Positions 19,346-27,417 of a DNA stretch of 64,000 nt are shown piece by piece. Position 1 is the first letter of the stretch; each line of letters starts with the position of its first letter. The position numbers were made by a program, and so were the translations under genes. The notes beneath the pieces were generated by a model. The model saw only the letters and a program-made list of their open reading frames with translations. It made no database searches and was not told the DNA's origin. The DNA is from Leclercia sp. 29361 (GTDB taxonomy: Bacteria; Pseudomonadota; Gammaproteobacteria; Enterobacterales; Enterobacteriaceae). The stretch covers positions 3,720,001 to 3,784,000 of the forward strand of contig NZ_CP049786.1 of the NCBI RefSeq assembly GCF_011290365.1, in the 5' to 3' direction.

Positions 19346-21031
19346 ATGAAAAAGACAGTATTAGCAGTACTCGTTAGCCTGGCAGCCTCTGGTGCTGCCC
19401 AGGCTGATATCCATCAGGCGATAGATTTGGTTGACAACATGAACAACAAATCGATCTCTTTCGATGAAGCGAAAAGCGCATGGGCAACTCTGGATGCTGT
19501 CACCCAGAAACAGGCTCGCCAGTATGACAAGTCACAAGGTACCAACTACACGAGTGACTTCAAAGATGGTGAGCATACCTACTATGCGCGCGGTACGGCT
19601 ACCGCCACTTACGTAGACAATACTACTCCGGTATACAGCGGCCAGTCTCAGCGCCCGGCCACCCTGCTCCCTGCTAATACTATGGAACCGGGAATTACTA
19701 AAGAATCCAACCCAGCGGGTAAGCCGACTCACCAGGATGATGTTTATATCATGAGGGCGGAAAGAGATGCTGACGCCGCAGTATCCCGTCTGAACAGCAT
19801 GCAGCCGGACTACAATGTTGTCGTTGTTGCGGCGCACAATGCCAATGCTATCGACGCGGCGAAAAAGGCGATTGTGGCGCGTCAGGAACAGGCCCGTGCC
19901 CAGGCTGAAGCCGACCACATTACTCAAACGGTGATGGAAGCGCACGATGCTAACGCCCAGATCGTGAAGAATAAGATCGAAGCTCACCACCTGATCGCGC
20001 AAAGAGAAGCGGACGCCGCAGCTTCCCGTCTGGACAGCATGAAAGTTGATTACAACGCTGTCGTTGTGGCGACCCATGACGTCGAAGCGGCAAACGTGGC
20101 AGGTAAACTGAAGGCGGCGGCAAATGTTACCCGCACCGCAGGCCAGCAGGTTATCCCTGAGCAGGCTGCGGCTGATGCCCGCCTGAACAGCATGAAACCC
20201 GACTATAACGCCGTTGTCGTCGCTACCCATGACATCGAAGCGGCAAACGTGGCCGGTAAACTGAAGACAGCGGCAAATGTTGCCCGCACTGCAAGTCAGC
20301 AGGTTATTCCTGAACAGGCAGCAGCAGATACCCGCCTGAACAGCATGGCGGTTGATCCCAATGCCGAAGTGGTCGCCGCGCATGATGCGCAGGCTTATGA
20401 AGTGGCGCAAGGGGTTGCCCGCAAAGCAGACAACGCTAACCGCACGTCTATCCAGCATGTTGACGGCAACGCGGTAGCGATCGCTGATAACACTATGGAT
20501 ATTGCATCTAACACGGCAGGCGTGGCGGCGAACAAAGCAGGCGTTGAGCAGACCACCGCGAAGCTTGACTCTGTAACCTACGATATCGCTGGCAACCGTC
20601 GTGCGATCTCCGGCCTGGCAACGCGCGCCGCTGACACCGACGCGCGTATCGCTGAAACCAAAGCGGAACAGGCTAAAACCAACGAACGCGTATCGGCTAA
20701 CAGCGCGGCTATCGCCGACCATGAGAACCGTATTGAGTCTCTGGAAAGCGAAACCACCAGCAAATTCTCTAGCCTGAAAAACAAGGTTGAAGAGAACCGC
20801 AAACGTGCCTCCGCTGGTATTGCTGGCGTCGCAGCCATGGCGAACATCCCGCAGGTTACCGACACGCAGAACTTCTCTGTCGGCGCTGGCGTGGGTAACA
20901 CCGACAGCGAAAGCGCCCTGGCTGTAGGTATGTCTGCGCGTGCTACTGAAAATGTGGTTGTTAAGACGTCCGTCTCGAACGACACCCAGCACAACTTCGT
21001 GGTTGGCGCTGGCGTGAGTTACGGCTGGTAA
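19346..21031 (+). CDS. YadA-type trimeric autotransporter adhesin
   Basis: 561 residues. Signal peptide 1-20 (ending GAAQA). The passenger has at least four imperfect repeats of ~49 residues with RLNSM-PDYNAVVVATHD-EAANVAGKL (about 140-340). A coiled-coil stalk follows, with heptad Asn/Ile/Ala patterns (VDGNAVAIADNTMDIASNTAG). The C-terminal YadA anchor (~485-561) includes KNKVEENRKRASAGIAGVAAMA and ends in the aromatic W expected for BamA recognition. By family knowledge it trimerises in the outer membrane as an adhesin. Two terminators follow. It shares a 17-bp flanking repeat with the upstream operator array. Confidence 0.9.
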   Translation: MKKTVLAVLVSLAASGAAQADIHQAIDLVDNMNNKSISFDEAKSAWATLDAVTQKQARQYDKSQGTNYTSDFKDGEHTYYARGTATATYVDNTTPVYSGQSQRPATLLPANTMEPGITKESNPAGKPTHQDDVYIMRAERDADAAVSRLNSMQPDYNVVVVAAHNANAIDAAKKAIVARQEQARAQAEADHITQTVMEAHDANAQIVKNKIEAHHLIAQREADAAASRLDSMKVDYNAVVVATHDVEAANVAGKLKAAANVTRTAGQQVIPEQAAADARLNSMKPDYNAVVVATHDIEAANVAGKLKTAANVARTASQQVIPEQAAADTRLNSMAVDPNAEVVAAHDAQAYEVAQGVARKADNANRTSIQHVDGNAVAIADNTMDIASNTAGVAANKAGVEQTTAKLDSVTYDIAGNRRAISGLATRAADTDARIAETKAEQAKTNERVSANSAAIADHENRIESLESETTSKFSSLKNKVEENRKRASAGIAGVAAMANIPQVTDTQNFSVGAGVGNTDSESALAVGMSARATENVVVKTSVSNDTQHNFVVGAGVSYGW

Positions 21032-21039
21032 GTCTGAAT

Positions 21040-21066
21040 GCCCTGCTTTGGCGGGGCTTTCATTTT
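21040..21066 (+). terminator. Rho-independent terminator of the trimeric adhesin gene
   Basis: Stem GCCCTGC/GCGGGGC (one G-U), 4-nt loop, followed by TTTCATTTT, starting nine bases after the adhesin stop. Confidence 0.8.
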
Positions 21067-21080
21067 CTACGGACGAAAAA

Positions 21081-21106
21081 AAGGCCAGACAAGCTGGCCT
21101 TCTTTC
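21081..21106. terminator. Second hairpin, possibly bidirectional
   Basis: Perfect 8-bp stem AAGGCCAG/CTGGCCTT, 5-nt loop, with an A-run before and CTTT after it. It insulates the adhesin unit from downstream genes. Confidence 0.6.
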
Positions 21107-21115
21107 CAAATTAGT

Positions 21116-21132
21116 AACCGACAAGAAACTAA
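21116..21132. repeat. 17-bp direct repeat copy downstream of the adhesin
   Basis: AACCGACAAGAAACTAA, identical to 19319-19335. The pair brackets the trimeric autotransporter gene and its terminators (about 1.8 kb). Confidence 0.85.
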
Positions 21133-21301
21133 CTTTGTCCGATGCGCATCGGACGGCCAAAAGAATACCGCATTCACGGATGCAGGGCAAATCAGGGGGC
21201 CTGCTGGCGCGTCATCCCCTGGCAAGTAGATATGCAACCTATTCGCCAGCCCGCGGCAAATTGGTTATCATCCCCGCCTCTTTTATCCTCCGGTCAGCCT
21301 G

Positions 21302-21988
21302 ATGTCTGCCATTATCGATACCTTTATTGCCCCGCCTTGCCACACGCCGATAGAGACGCTGTGGCAGGACGATCATCTGGTGCTGATCAATAAACCCAGC
21401 GGGCTGCTCAGCCTGTCGGGGAAGAATCCACAAAATCTCGATTCCGTGCATCACCGGCTGGTGCAGACTTTACCCGGCTGCACGCTGGTGCATCGCCTTG
21501 ATTTCGGCACCTCCGGGCTGATGGTGATTGCCCGCAACAAGGCGATCAATGCTGCCCTCTGCCAGCAGTTCAGCCAGCGCAGCGTGACCAAAATCTACAC
21601 CGCCCTGCTCTGCGGTCATCTGGCCGATGACGAAGGGGTGATTGACGCGCCGATTGCCAAAGATCCGGCGCTGTTCCCGCTGATGTCGATTTGCGCCATA
21701 AACGGCAAACCGGCCCGCTCCCGCTATCGGGTAGTGGAGCGTTTTTATCACCAGGGAGAAGTGCCGGTGACGCGGGTTGAACTCACCCCGGAGACCGGGC
21801 GCACCCACCAGCTGCGCATTCACTGCCAGCAACTGGGCCATCCCATTCTGGGCTGCGATCTGTACGGTGGGCTCCTGCCGCCCGGCACCGAGCGGACGCC
21901 ACGGCTGATGCTGCACGCCAGCGAGCTGCATTTTGCTCATCCCATCAGCGGGGAGCCGATCGCCGCCCGCCATTCCAGCCCGTTTTAA
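21302..21988 (+). CDS. RluA-family pseudouridine synthase
   Basis: 228 residues with the RluA catalytic motif LVHRLDFGTSGLMV; the Asp at about residue 67 is the expected nucleophile. Downstream motifs TETGRTHQLRIH-type (here ETGRTHQLRIHCQQLGHPILG) and LMLHASEL also fit. It converts uridine to pseudouridine in rRNA and/or tRNA. The length is close to RluA (219 residues) and it lacks an S4 domain. Which RNA site it modifies cannot be told from sequence. It stands alone on the plus strand, convergent with the VOC gene. Confidence 0.9.
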   Translation: MSAIIDTFIAPPCHTPIETLWQDDHLVLINKPSGLLSLSGKNPQNLDSVHHRLVQTLPGCTLVHRLDFGTSGLMVIARNKAINAALCQQFSQRSVTKIYTALLCGHLADDEGVIDAPIAKDPALFPLMSICAINGKPARSRYRVVERFYHQGEVPVTRVELTPETGRTHQLRIHCQQLGHPILGCDLYGGLLPPGTERTPRLMLHASELHFAHPISGEPIAARHSSPF

Positions 21989-22010
21989 AGGTGATATGCC
22001 CTGCGTCAAA

Positions 22011-22394
22011 TCACCATGCCCGGTTCTGCAAAACGACCCGGTAGCCATCGTGATCCACGAACGTCCGTCCGTTAACGTCCCAGTAGGGGTTAAAGGAATC
22101 CACGCCAGTAAAACCTGCGTCGATCATCCGGACGCAGGCCTGCTCCCACTCCGCTTTATCGGGATAATAGAGAACGAGCAGGTCCTCTTCGGTATGGGAG
22201 GGCGGGACGGGATGATGGTGACACACCGTAAACTCGAGGTGCCAGGGCAACGCTTCCTTGCCTGCCATAATCCCGCTGAATCCCTGATGATCCTGGAAGT
22301 CAGCAATCTTTTGCAGGCCCAGTCCCTGGCTGTACATCTGAAACGATCGTTTGGGGTCGGTAACGGGTCTGGCAATTCGCATATGGGTGAACAT
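22011..22394 (-). CDS. VOC (glyoxalase/bleomycin-resistance) family protein
   Basis: 127 residues with the two-module beta-alpha-beta-beta-beta fold of VOC proteins (RIARPVTDPKRSFQMYSQGLGL at the start; GRTFVDHDGYRVVL at the end). Possible metal ligands include His52/Glu54 (WHLEF) and Asp/His near the C-terminus. The exact reaction is unknown; members include glyoxalases and antibiotic-binding proteins. It lies 84 bases downstream of the AraC regulator gene on the same strand. Confidence 0.82.
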   Translation of the reverse strand: MFTHMRIARPVTDPKRSFQMYSQGLGLQKIADFQDHQGFSGIMAGKEALPWHLEFTVCHHHPVPPSHTEEDLLVLYYPDKAEWEQACVRMIDAGFTGVDSFNPYWDVNGRTFVDHDGYRVVLQNRAW

Positions 22395-22478
22395 CCGGTG
22401 CTCTCTGTGGAAGGTTCGTCAATGCGCCTTAGTCTATCTGCCCTGACGTTTTTCATTTTCCCGTGAGTGTCTTACGCC

Positions 22479-23252
22479 TTACGTTAAAAACTCACGTGGC
22501 GTGATATCCAGGATGGTGCGAAAGGCTGCAGTAAAGGCGGCCGGGCAAGAAAAACCGAGCTGCCAGGCAACCTGTTTAACCGGCATGCCATTGGCGAGCA
22601 GATCCAGTGAGGCGCAGATTCGGGCTCTTTGCTTCCAGCTTCTGAAGCTAAACCCGGTATCCCGAATAAACAGGCGCGAAAAGGTGCGCTCGGACATAGC
22701 GGCGATCTCCGCCAGCTCGCTCAGCGACGCATCCCATCGCTGGCTAACCAGTAAAGTTCTGGCTGCCCGGACCAGGCGTGCATCTTGTGGCATGGGAAGT
22801 TCCGCCGCCAGAGGTTCCGTTTCGCTGAGGATTTCCAGCAGTAACAGAGCCATCTTCCGTTGGCTGGGCGGCTTGTATTCGCTGCTGAACAGTCCCGCTA
22901 TCAACTCTTTCACCAGCGCGGTCGCCGTTATCACATGGACATCTTCGCACTTTGTGAAGTTCGTACAATCAGCAATCAGACTGCCACTAGAATAGACCGT
23001 GCGGAGTTCGGTGTGCGACAGCAGGTGGTAGCTGTGCACCTGTCGCGGCGGGATCCACAGCGCGCGCTGGGGTGGGATCACCCAGCGATTCCCTTCGGTT
23101 TCAACCAGCATCACGCCCTTGGTGGCAAATAACAGCTGACCTTCAACATGATAATGCGGGGGATCTACCTCACCACGCCCGTAATCTGTAGCAAGCGTCG
23201 ACCAGCCAATGGCCTCATCGTGCCTTGGCGCTTTATCTATGATGTTTGGCAT
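22479..23252 (-). CDS. AraC-family regulator with N-terminal cupin
   Basis: 257 residues. The N-terminal cupin sensor (~15-95; HYHVEGQLLFATKGVMLVETE and PPQRALWIPP) resembles the NimR-type group. The C-terminal AraC HTH pair (~155-257) includes SLSELAEIAAMSERTFSRLF and ends ITPREFL. It is divergent from the amidotransferase-PhzF pair with only 58 bases between starts, so it probably controls them. The effector is unknown. Confidence 0.9.
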   Translation of the reverse strand: MPNIIDKAPRHDEAIGWSTLATDYGRGEVDPPHYHVEGQLLFATKGVMLVETEGNRWVIPPQRALWIPPRQVHSYHLLSHTELRTVYSSGSLIADCTNFTKCEDVHVITATALVKELIAGLFSSEYKPPSQRKMALLLLEILSETEPLAAELPMPQDARLVRAARTLLVSQRWDASLSELAEIAAMSERTFSRLFIRDTGFSFRSWKQRARICASLDLLANGMPVKQVAWQLGFSCPAAFTAAFRTILDITPREFLT

Positions 23253-23310
23253 TTCACATTCAGACCCTGCATTTATGATGAACTGCCAACATTACAGGGA
23301 GCAAGCACCA

Positions 23311-24021
23311 ATGCGCATACATTTTATCGTACATGAACATTTTGAAGCACCTGGCGCCTATGAAACCTGGGCGAATCAGCGCGGCGATGAGGTAAGTTAT
23401 TCCCGAGTCTTTGCGGGTGATGCGCTGCCTGCCAGCATCGAAGCGATTGATTTATTGATTATTATGGGAGGCCCGCAGGATCCTGATACCACACGTGCGC
23501 AGTGCCCTCATTTTGATGCCAAAGCCGAACAGGCCGTGATTGCTTCCGCAATCTCTGCCGGTAAAGCGGTCATCGGCGTGTGTCTGGGTGCGCAACTGAT
23601 CGGGGAGGCGTTGGGCGCAACGTATGAGCATAGCCCGGAAAAGGAGATCGGTAAGTTCCCGATTACGCTGACAGAAGCGGGCCAGCATGACCCTCTGTTT
23701 TCTCATTTCAGCAACACGCTGGAGGTCGGCCACTGGCATAACGATATGCCGGGACTGACTGACGACGCGGTCATTATTGCTTTCAGTGCAGGCTGTCCGC
23801 GCCAGATAGTCGCGTATTCCGACCGCGTCTTCGGTTTTCAGTGTCATATGGAGTTAACGCCCGAGGTGATTGAACTCCTCATCGCTCATTCGGAAAACGA
23901 TCTGTGCCGTGCCGCTGACTACCGTTTCGTCGACACCCCTGAAATGCTTCGCGCACATGATTACCGGGAAATGAATGAAAAACTGTTCATTTTCCTGAAT
24001 AAGCTGGCGGAACGGTATTAG
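23311..24021 (+). CDS. Class I glutamine amidotransferase-like protein
   Basis: 236 residues. Rossmann-like GATase-1 fold with nucleophile motif GVCLGAQLIGEALG (Cys ~93) and the His-x-Glu pair in FQCHMELT (~186), giving a complete catalytic triad. Family members hydrolyse glutamine or gamma-glutamyl compounds. It resembles stand-alone GMP-synthase-like amidotransferases. ATG at 23311 with GGGAG ten bases upstream; an upstream in-frame extension would overlap the divergent AraC gene. A PhzF-like gene follows 34 bases later in the same probable operon. Confidence 0.87.
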   Translation: MRIHFIVHEHFEAPGAYETWANQRGDEVSYSRVFAGDALPASIEAIDLLIIMGGPQDPDTTRAQCPHFDAKAEQAVIASAISAGKAVIGVCLGAQLIGEALGATYEHSPEKEIGKFPITLTEAGQHDPLFSHFSNTLEVGHWHNDMPGLTDDAVIIAFSAGCPRQIVAYSDRVFGFQCHMELTPEVIELLIAHSENDLCRAADYRFVDTPEMLRAHDYREMNEKLFIFLNKLAERY

Positions 24022-24055
24022 GATGTACGTTGAATCACTACATGCAGGACAGTAA

Positions 24056-24949
24056 ATGAAAAGACGGTATGTTGTGGCTGATGTTTTTACTGATACCCCC
24101 TTTCTGGGTAATCCCGTCGCCGTGGTTTTAGATGCAGAAGATCTGAGCACCGGGCAAATGCAGCGGATTGCCGTTGAGTTTGGCTACAGTGAAACGACCT
24201 TTGTGCTTCCGCCGGACGATGCTGCCCATACCGCGCGGGTGCGAATTTTTACCCCTTCACGTGAGATCCCGTTCGCGGGCCATCCCAACGTCGGTACCGC
24301 TTACGTGCTGGCAACCTATGCGGCGATGAATGACACGCCTCTGCCTGAGACGCTGCTGTTCGAGGAAATTGCGGGTCTGGTTCCCGTCAGGCTGTTAAAA
24401 GACAACGGCACGGTGACGGGCGCGGAGCTCGTGACGCCGGAAACCTTATCCTGCCGCTCTGAAGTCAGCCCGGAAAAGGTTGCCGCCTGCCTGTCGCTGA
24501 CTGCAGAAGATATTCGCACCGCGGTGCATAACCCGCTTGTCGCCTCGGTTGGCCTGCCGTTCCTGGTGGTGGAACTCGCCTCCCGGGATGCGCTGCGCCG
24601 CTGCGTGCCGAACTTGCAGGGCTTTCGCGCGGTGCTGCCGCTGGATGGCGCGGTCTCTGTTTATGCCTATACCCTCGATAAAGATGCCGGTGAGCCAGGC
24701 GACCTGCAGGCGCGGATGTTGACGCCGCGCATGACGGAAGATCCGGCCACCGGCAGCGCCACCGCCGCGGTAACCGCTCTGCTGGCGCTGCATCGGGATA
24801 AAACCACGCTCTCCCTCCAGGTTAGCCAGGGCGTTGATATGGGGAGGGCCAGTACGCTTTATTCGGGGTATGACGCCTCGTCAGGAAAGTCCGTTGTCCG
24901 GGTGGGCGGCAGCTGTGTCATTACCATGGAAGGGGCGTTTACGCTGTAA
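24056..24949 (+). CDS. PhzF-family isomerase/epimerase-like protein
   Basis: 297 residues. Two similar half-domains of the diaminopimelate-epimerase fold: [19 protein letters not shown] and [11 protein letters not shown] (acid Glu ~45) in the first, and [16 protein letters not shown] in the second. The family includes PhzF of phenazine synthesis and many enzymes of unknown substrate, and no other phenazine genes are present. It probably works with the upstream amidotransferase under the divergent AraC regulator. Confidence 0.9.
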   Translation: MKRRYVVADVFTDTPFLGNPVAVVLDAEDLSTGQMQRIAVEFGYSETTFVLPPDDAAHTARVRIFTPSREIPFAGHPNVGTAYVLATYAAMNDTPLPETLLFEEIAGLVPVRLLKDNGTVTGAELVTPETLSCRSEVSPEKVAACLSLTAEDIRTAVHNPLVASVGLPFLVVELASRDALRRCVPNLQGFRAVLPLDGAVSVYAYTLDKDAGEPGDLQARMLTPRMTEDPATGSATAAVTALLALHRDKTTLSLQVSQGVDMGRASTLYSGYDASSGKSVVRVGGSCVITMEGAFTL

Positions 24950-24969
24950 GGTTGCATCGGTGGAACATT

Positions 24970-25002
24970 GCCGGGTGGCGGCTACGCCTTACCCGGCCTA
25001 CG
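24970..25002. repeat. REP palindrome unit
   Basis: GCCGGGTGGCGGCTACGCC followed by TTACCCGGCCTACG: the canonical enterobacterial REP sequence, 20 bases after the phzF-like stop. Confidence 0.85.
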
Positions 25003-25012
25003 CACATCCTCT

Positions 25013-25031
25013 TTTCTGAAGACGCCTCGCA
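25013..25031. repeat. 19-bp direct repeat left of higBA
   Basis: TTTCTGAAGACGCCTCGCA is present here and again, without mismatch, at 25967-25985. The pair brackets the toxin-antitoxin operon. Confidence 0.88.
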
Positions 25032-25116
25032 GACCTTACATTCTCCCCAGCGCTACGCTTCCACACGCTAAAACTCCAGGTTAATTTGCCATTACGGACC
25101 ATGTAAACAAACGCAC

Positions 25117-25145
25117 TTGCGCACAGTGCATGAGTGCATTAGACT
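25117..25145 (+). promoter_or_regulatory. higBA promoter with tandem operator-like repeat
   Basis: TTGCGC and TAGACT are spaced 17 bases apart. The spacer holds AGTGCAT twice (25125-25131 and 25133-25139). A HigBA complex binding these would cover the promoter. RNA would start about 20 bases before higB. Confidence 0.55.
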
Positions 25146-25169
25146 GACCTACGTTCACCAGGATGGAGA

Positions 25170-25493
25170 ATGACCACACCACTTACGTTAAGGAGCATCT
25201 CTGACTTTCGCGATACCTGGCTTGAGGAGTTTTTTCTATATGGACGTCCGCATGGAAAAATCCCGGCAGAGATAGCGTCAGCTCTGATGCGAAAACTCGA
25301 CATCATCAACGCAGCGACCTCATATCGGGATCTGCGTAGCCCACCCGGCAACAAACTTGAAGCGTTGAGCTCGCCGCTTCTGGGTTGTTATTCGATACGC
25401 GTGAACAGGCAATACCGACTGATTTTCATCTGGTCAGGCGGTAAGGCGAAAGGGATTTATCTTGATCCTCATACCTACAATGCTCACCGATGA
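25170..25493 (+). CDS. higB: HigB-type toxin (RelE/ParE superfamily mRNA interferase)
   Basis: 107 residues with the HigB/RelE-like pattern: DTWLEEFFLYGRPHGKIP, then ALMRKLDIINAATSYRDLRSPPGNKLEAL, then YSIRVNRQYRLIFIW with the conserved basic residues, ending in DPHTYNAHR. By family knowledge it cleaves ribosome-bound mRNA. The toxin-first order with the antitoxin 43 bases downstream is the classic HigBA arrangement. The first ~12 residues are longer than usual for the family. Confidence 0.88.
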   Translation: MTTPLTLRSISDFRDTWLEEFFLYGRPHGKIPAEIASALMRKLDIINAATSYRDLRSPPGNKLEALSSPLLGCYSIRVNRQYRLIFIWSGGKAKGIYLDPHTYNAHR

Positions 25494-25536
25494 GTGATGT
25501 AGATGGGGACACCCGCTAAACAAGGCAGGTCATAAA

Positions 25537-25881
25537 ATGGCATTCACAAACAGCACCCGTAAACCGACCACACCTGGCGATATTCTGCTTAACGAGTTTC
25601 TTGAGCCGCTGCACTTAAAAATTGCCGATCTGGCAGAGATGCTTAACGTGCATAGAAACAGCGTCAGCGCGCTGGTCAATAACAACCGAAAACTGACCAC
25701 GGACATGGCCGTGCGGCTAGCCCGGGCATTTGATACCACCATTGAGTTTTGGCTGAACTTGCAGCTGAACGTGGATATCTGGGAAATTCAGCACGACGAG
25801 CGCATGCAGGCGGAACATCAGCAGATCATTACTGCCGCAGAGATGCTGGCTAAGAGGAAAGCGCAATCGTCTGTGGCGTAA
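25537..25881 (+). CDS. higA: HigA-type antitoxin, XRE-family
   Basis: 114 residues. It starts with the hallmark PTTPGDILLNEFLEPL, followed by an XRE HTH (LADLAEMLNVHRNSVSALVNN, approximately 30-50) and ends with a helical tail. It neutralises HigB and represses the operon by binding the promoter operator. A strong terminator follows 20 bases after the stop. Confidence 0.92.
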   Translation: MAFTNSTRKPTTPGDILLNEFLEPLHLKIADLAEMLNVHRNSVSALVNNNRKLTTDMAVRLARAFDTTIEFWLNLQLNVDIWEIQHDERMQAEHQQIITAAEMLAKRKAQSSVA

Positions 25882-25902
25882 TGCTACGACAATACGCCTC
25901 TC

Positions 25903-25927
25903 GCCCACCCTTCTGGTGGGCTTTTTT
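25903..25927 (+). terminator. Rho-independent terminator of higBA
   Basis: GCCCACC/GGTGGGC stem with a 5-nt loop followed by six T residues. Confidence 0.92.
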
Positions 25928-25966
25928 ACGCCCAAATTATGTAACAGCGCTCCAGATTGACATTCG

Positions 25967-25985
25967 TTTCTGAAGACGCCTCGCA
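25967..25985. repeat. 19-bp direct repeat right of higBA
   Basis: Exact copy of 25013-25031. The distance between copies is 954 bases and includes the promoter, both genes and the terminator. Confidence 0.88.
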
Positions 25986-26274
25986 AGAATGAAAACTGCC
26001 TTATCTCCCTGCTTTAACAGTGGCTATTTGCGACGTAGAGTGTCGGTACGTCAGCAACATCTGGCGTCGGGATTGGCATCCTGCATAACATACTGGTAGC
26101 GCGAAGCTTTTTTTGCGCTATGCGTCCGGCTACACTCTAGGGTGGGCCGGGCGAGGGCGCTGAAAAGCGCGCCGGTTATCAGTATGTCCGGTTATGCCAA
26201 CCTCGTCCGGCTCCGCCACCAATGGAAATTGGCATTTCCTGTGGCGGCGATAAACACATACTGAGGTTATTTAT
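25986..26274 (+). other. Structured leader region before a small unknown gene
   Basis: No gene is visible from 25882 to 26274. Two hairpins stand out: AGCGC/GCGCT enclosing a seven-T stretch near 26099-26120, and a longer one at 26213-26247 (CCGCCAC/GTGGCGG around CCAAT/ATTGG). The second ends 27 bases before the next start codon. The layout recalls untranslated leaders of P4-like satellite ash/icd-type genes; that resemblance is from memory and weak. Confidence 0.4.
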
Positions 26275-26712
26275 ATGGCTACTATCAACCCGCTCATTAC
26301 CGCCCCCTTCGACCACAATACCGACTTCACCGAACTGGCCGATAACTGCGAACGCTTCTGCGAAGCGATGCTGTGCGAAGAGGATCCGACAATGAAAATC
26401 GCCCTGTGCGGCCGCCTCGCTGCCTGCCTGGCGCTGCTGAAACCGACGCTGCATGAGCCCATTCCCCGGAACCTTGAGGCATATCTCACCGTTGATTCCC
26501 TGCCCCTGCATCAGCCGGAGTTCGGACCGGAATCCGATGCGCTGTGCGGTTATTGCGAAGCGATCGCCCGGCTGTTGATCAGCAATACGCTGGCACCGGA
26601 TACCGCCTGCACCATGAGCGATCTGCTGGCAGAGTTAACCGGCTATTTTGCCGAGCGCCTGAAGGCGCCGCGCTGGCTGGCAACCGATGCGGGAGTGGAG
26701 TGGATTAACTAA
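26275..26712 (+). CDS. Uncharacterised 145-residue acidic protein
   Basis: An acidic, mostly helical protein with six Cys residues (e.g. NCERFCEAMLCEE; LCGRLAACLALL; LCGYCEAIARLL), no signal peptide and no membrane segment. TGAGG lies upstream of the ATG at good distance. I do not recognise it. The structured leader before it and perfect hairpin after it suggest an independently transcribed unit, perhaps from satellite-phage or other mobile DNA. Confidence 0.6.
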   Translation: MATINPLITAPFDHNTDFTELADNCERFCEAMLCEEDPTMKIALCGRLAACLALLKPTLHEPIPRNLEAYLTVDSLPLHQPEFGPESDALCGYCEAIARLLISNTLAPDTACTMSDLLAELTGYFAERLKAPRWLATDAGVEWIN

Positions 26713-26721
26713 TGTGAATGT

Positions 26722-26747
26722 TTCCCCTCACGATAGCGTGAGGGGAA
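26722..26747. terminator. Perfect hairpin after the 145-residue gene
   Basis: An 11-bp stem TTCCCCTCACG/CGTGAGGGGAA with loop ATAG, but no T-run. Confidence 0.55.
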
Positions 26748-26773
26748 GATGACAGCTAAGGATGGCTGATGAC

Positions 26774-27337
26774 ATGAGCAATTTATCGCTCCAGGAAATA
26801 CATGAACACTGCCTTCATACTACTCAAAAAATCATTCAGAGCTTCGGTTGGGATAGCATCATCGTAGGTTCGTTAAGCGAGGAAGACAAAACTTACCTTT
26901 GGAATGAGAACGATAACGCGGTTCTTAACTGGCGCTGGGCAATAGAGCATTATCGTGGAAATGCCAACGATAACGGTATCTTAGATATAAGCCTAAAAAG
27001 TACGAAGGGATATGATTCTGCTGTCCTGCATGCAGCAATAATTTGCAAATATGATGCTCGCAGGGAGGAGTTCGCCATTTGCATGCTGGAAAATCTGATA
27101 GCTCACAAAAAGAGTGCGCTTACAGGTAACGTCTTTATTATTGCCCTGATCTATTCGACAACATTTTGCAGCATGATGGAACTTGATGATGTGGTGATAC
27201 ATGACCCCCTGGAGGACATGAAACCACGCTATCGATCGTATGGATTCTCACAAGTGTTTTACGCCCCCAACAAAATGTCCTCTGCAGTAGCTGATATTCA
27301 GACAACGATTCGACGCAAAGTGATGGGTATCCACTGA
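26774..27337 (+). CDS. Uncharacterised 187-residue protein
   Basis: A soluble alpha/beta protein, AT-richer than its flanks. It has two Trp-rich segments near the start (FGWDSIIVG; LNWRWAIEHYRG), a central ILDISLKSTKGYDSAVLHAA and a hydrophobic helix (FIIALIYSTTFC). It could be an acetyltransferase-like fold, but I cannot confirm this. ATG at 26774 is 11 bases after AAGGA; the in-frame ATG at 26762 overlaps that site and is less likely. The small gene downstream has its own promoter. Confidence 0.55.
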   Translation: MSNLSLQEIHEHCLHTTQKIIQSFGWDSIIVGSLSEEDKTYLWNENDNAVLNWRWAIEHYRGNANDNGILDISLKSTKGYDSAVLHAAIICKYDARREEFAICMLENLIAHKKSALTGNVFIIALIYSTTFCSMMELDDVVIHDPLEDMKPRYRSYGFSQVFYAPNKMSSAVADIQTTIRRKVMGIH

Positions 27338-27353
27338 GATAAAAATCGACTGT

Positions 27354-27382
27354 TTGTCAGGCAAACGCGACCGCTGTAAACT
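27354..27382 (+). promoter_or_regulatory. Sigma-70-type promoter
   Basis: TTGTCA and TAAACT with a 17-base spacer, placed 35 bases upstream of the small gene at 27418. Confidence 0.65.
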
Positions 27383-27417
27383 CTGATGAAATGGTTAAAA
27401 ACCAACCGGGAGACGTT

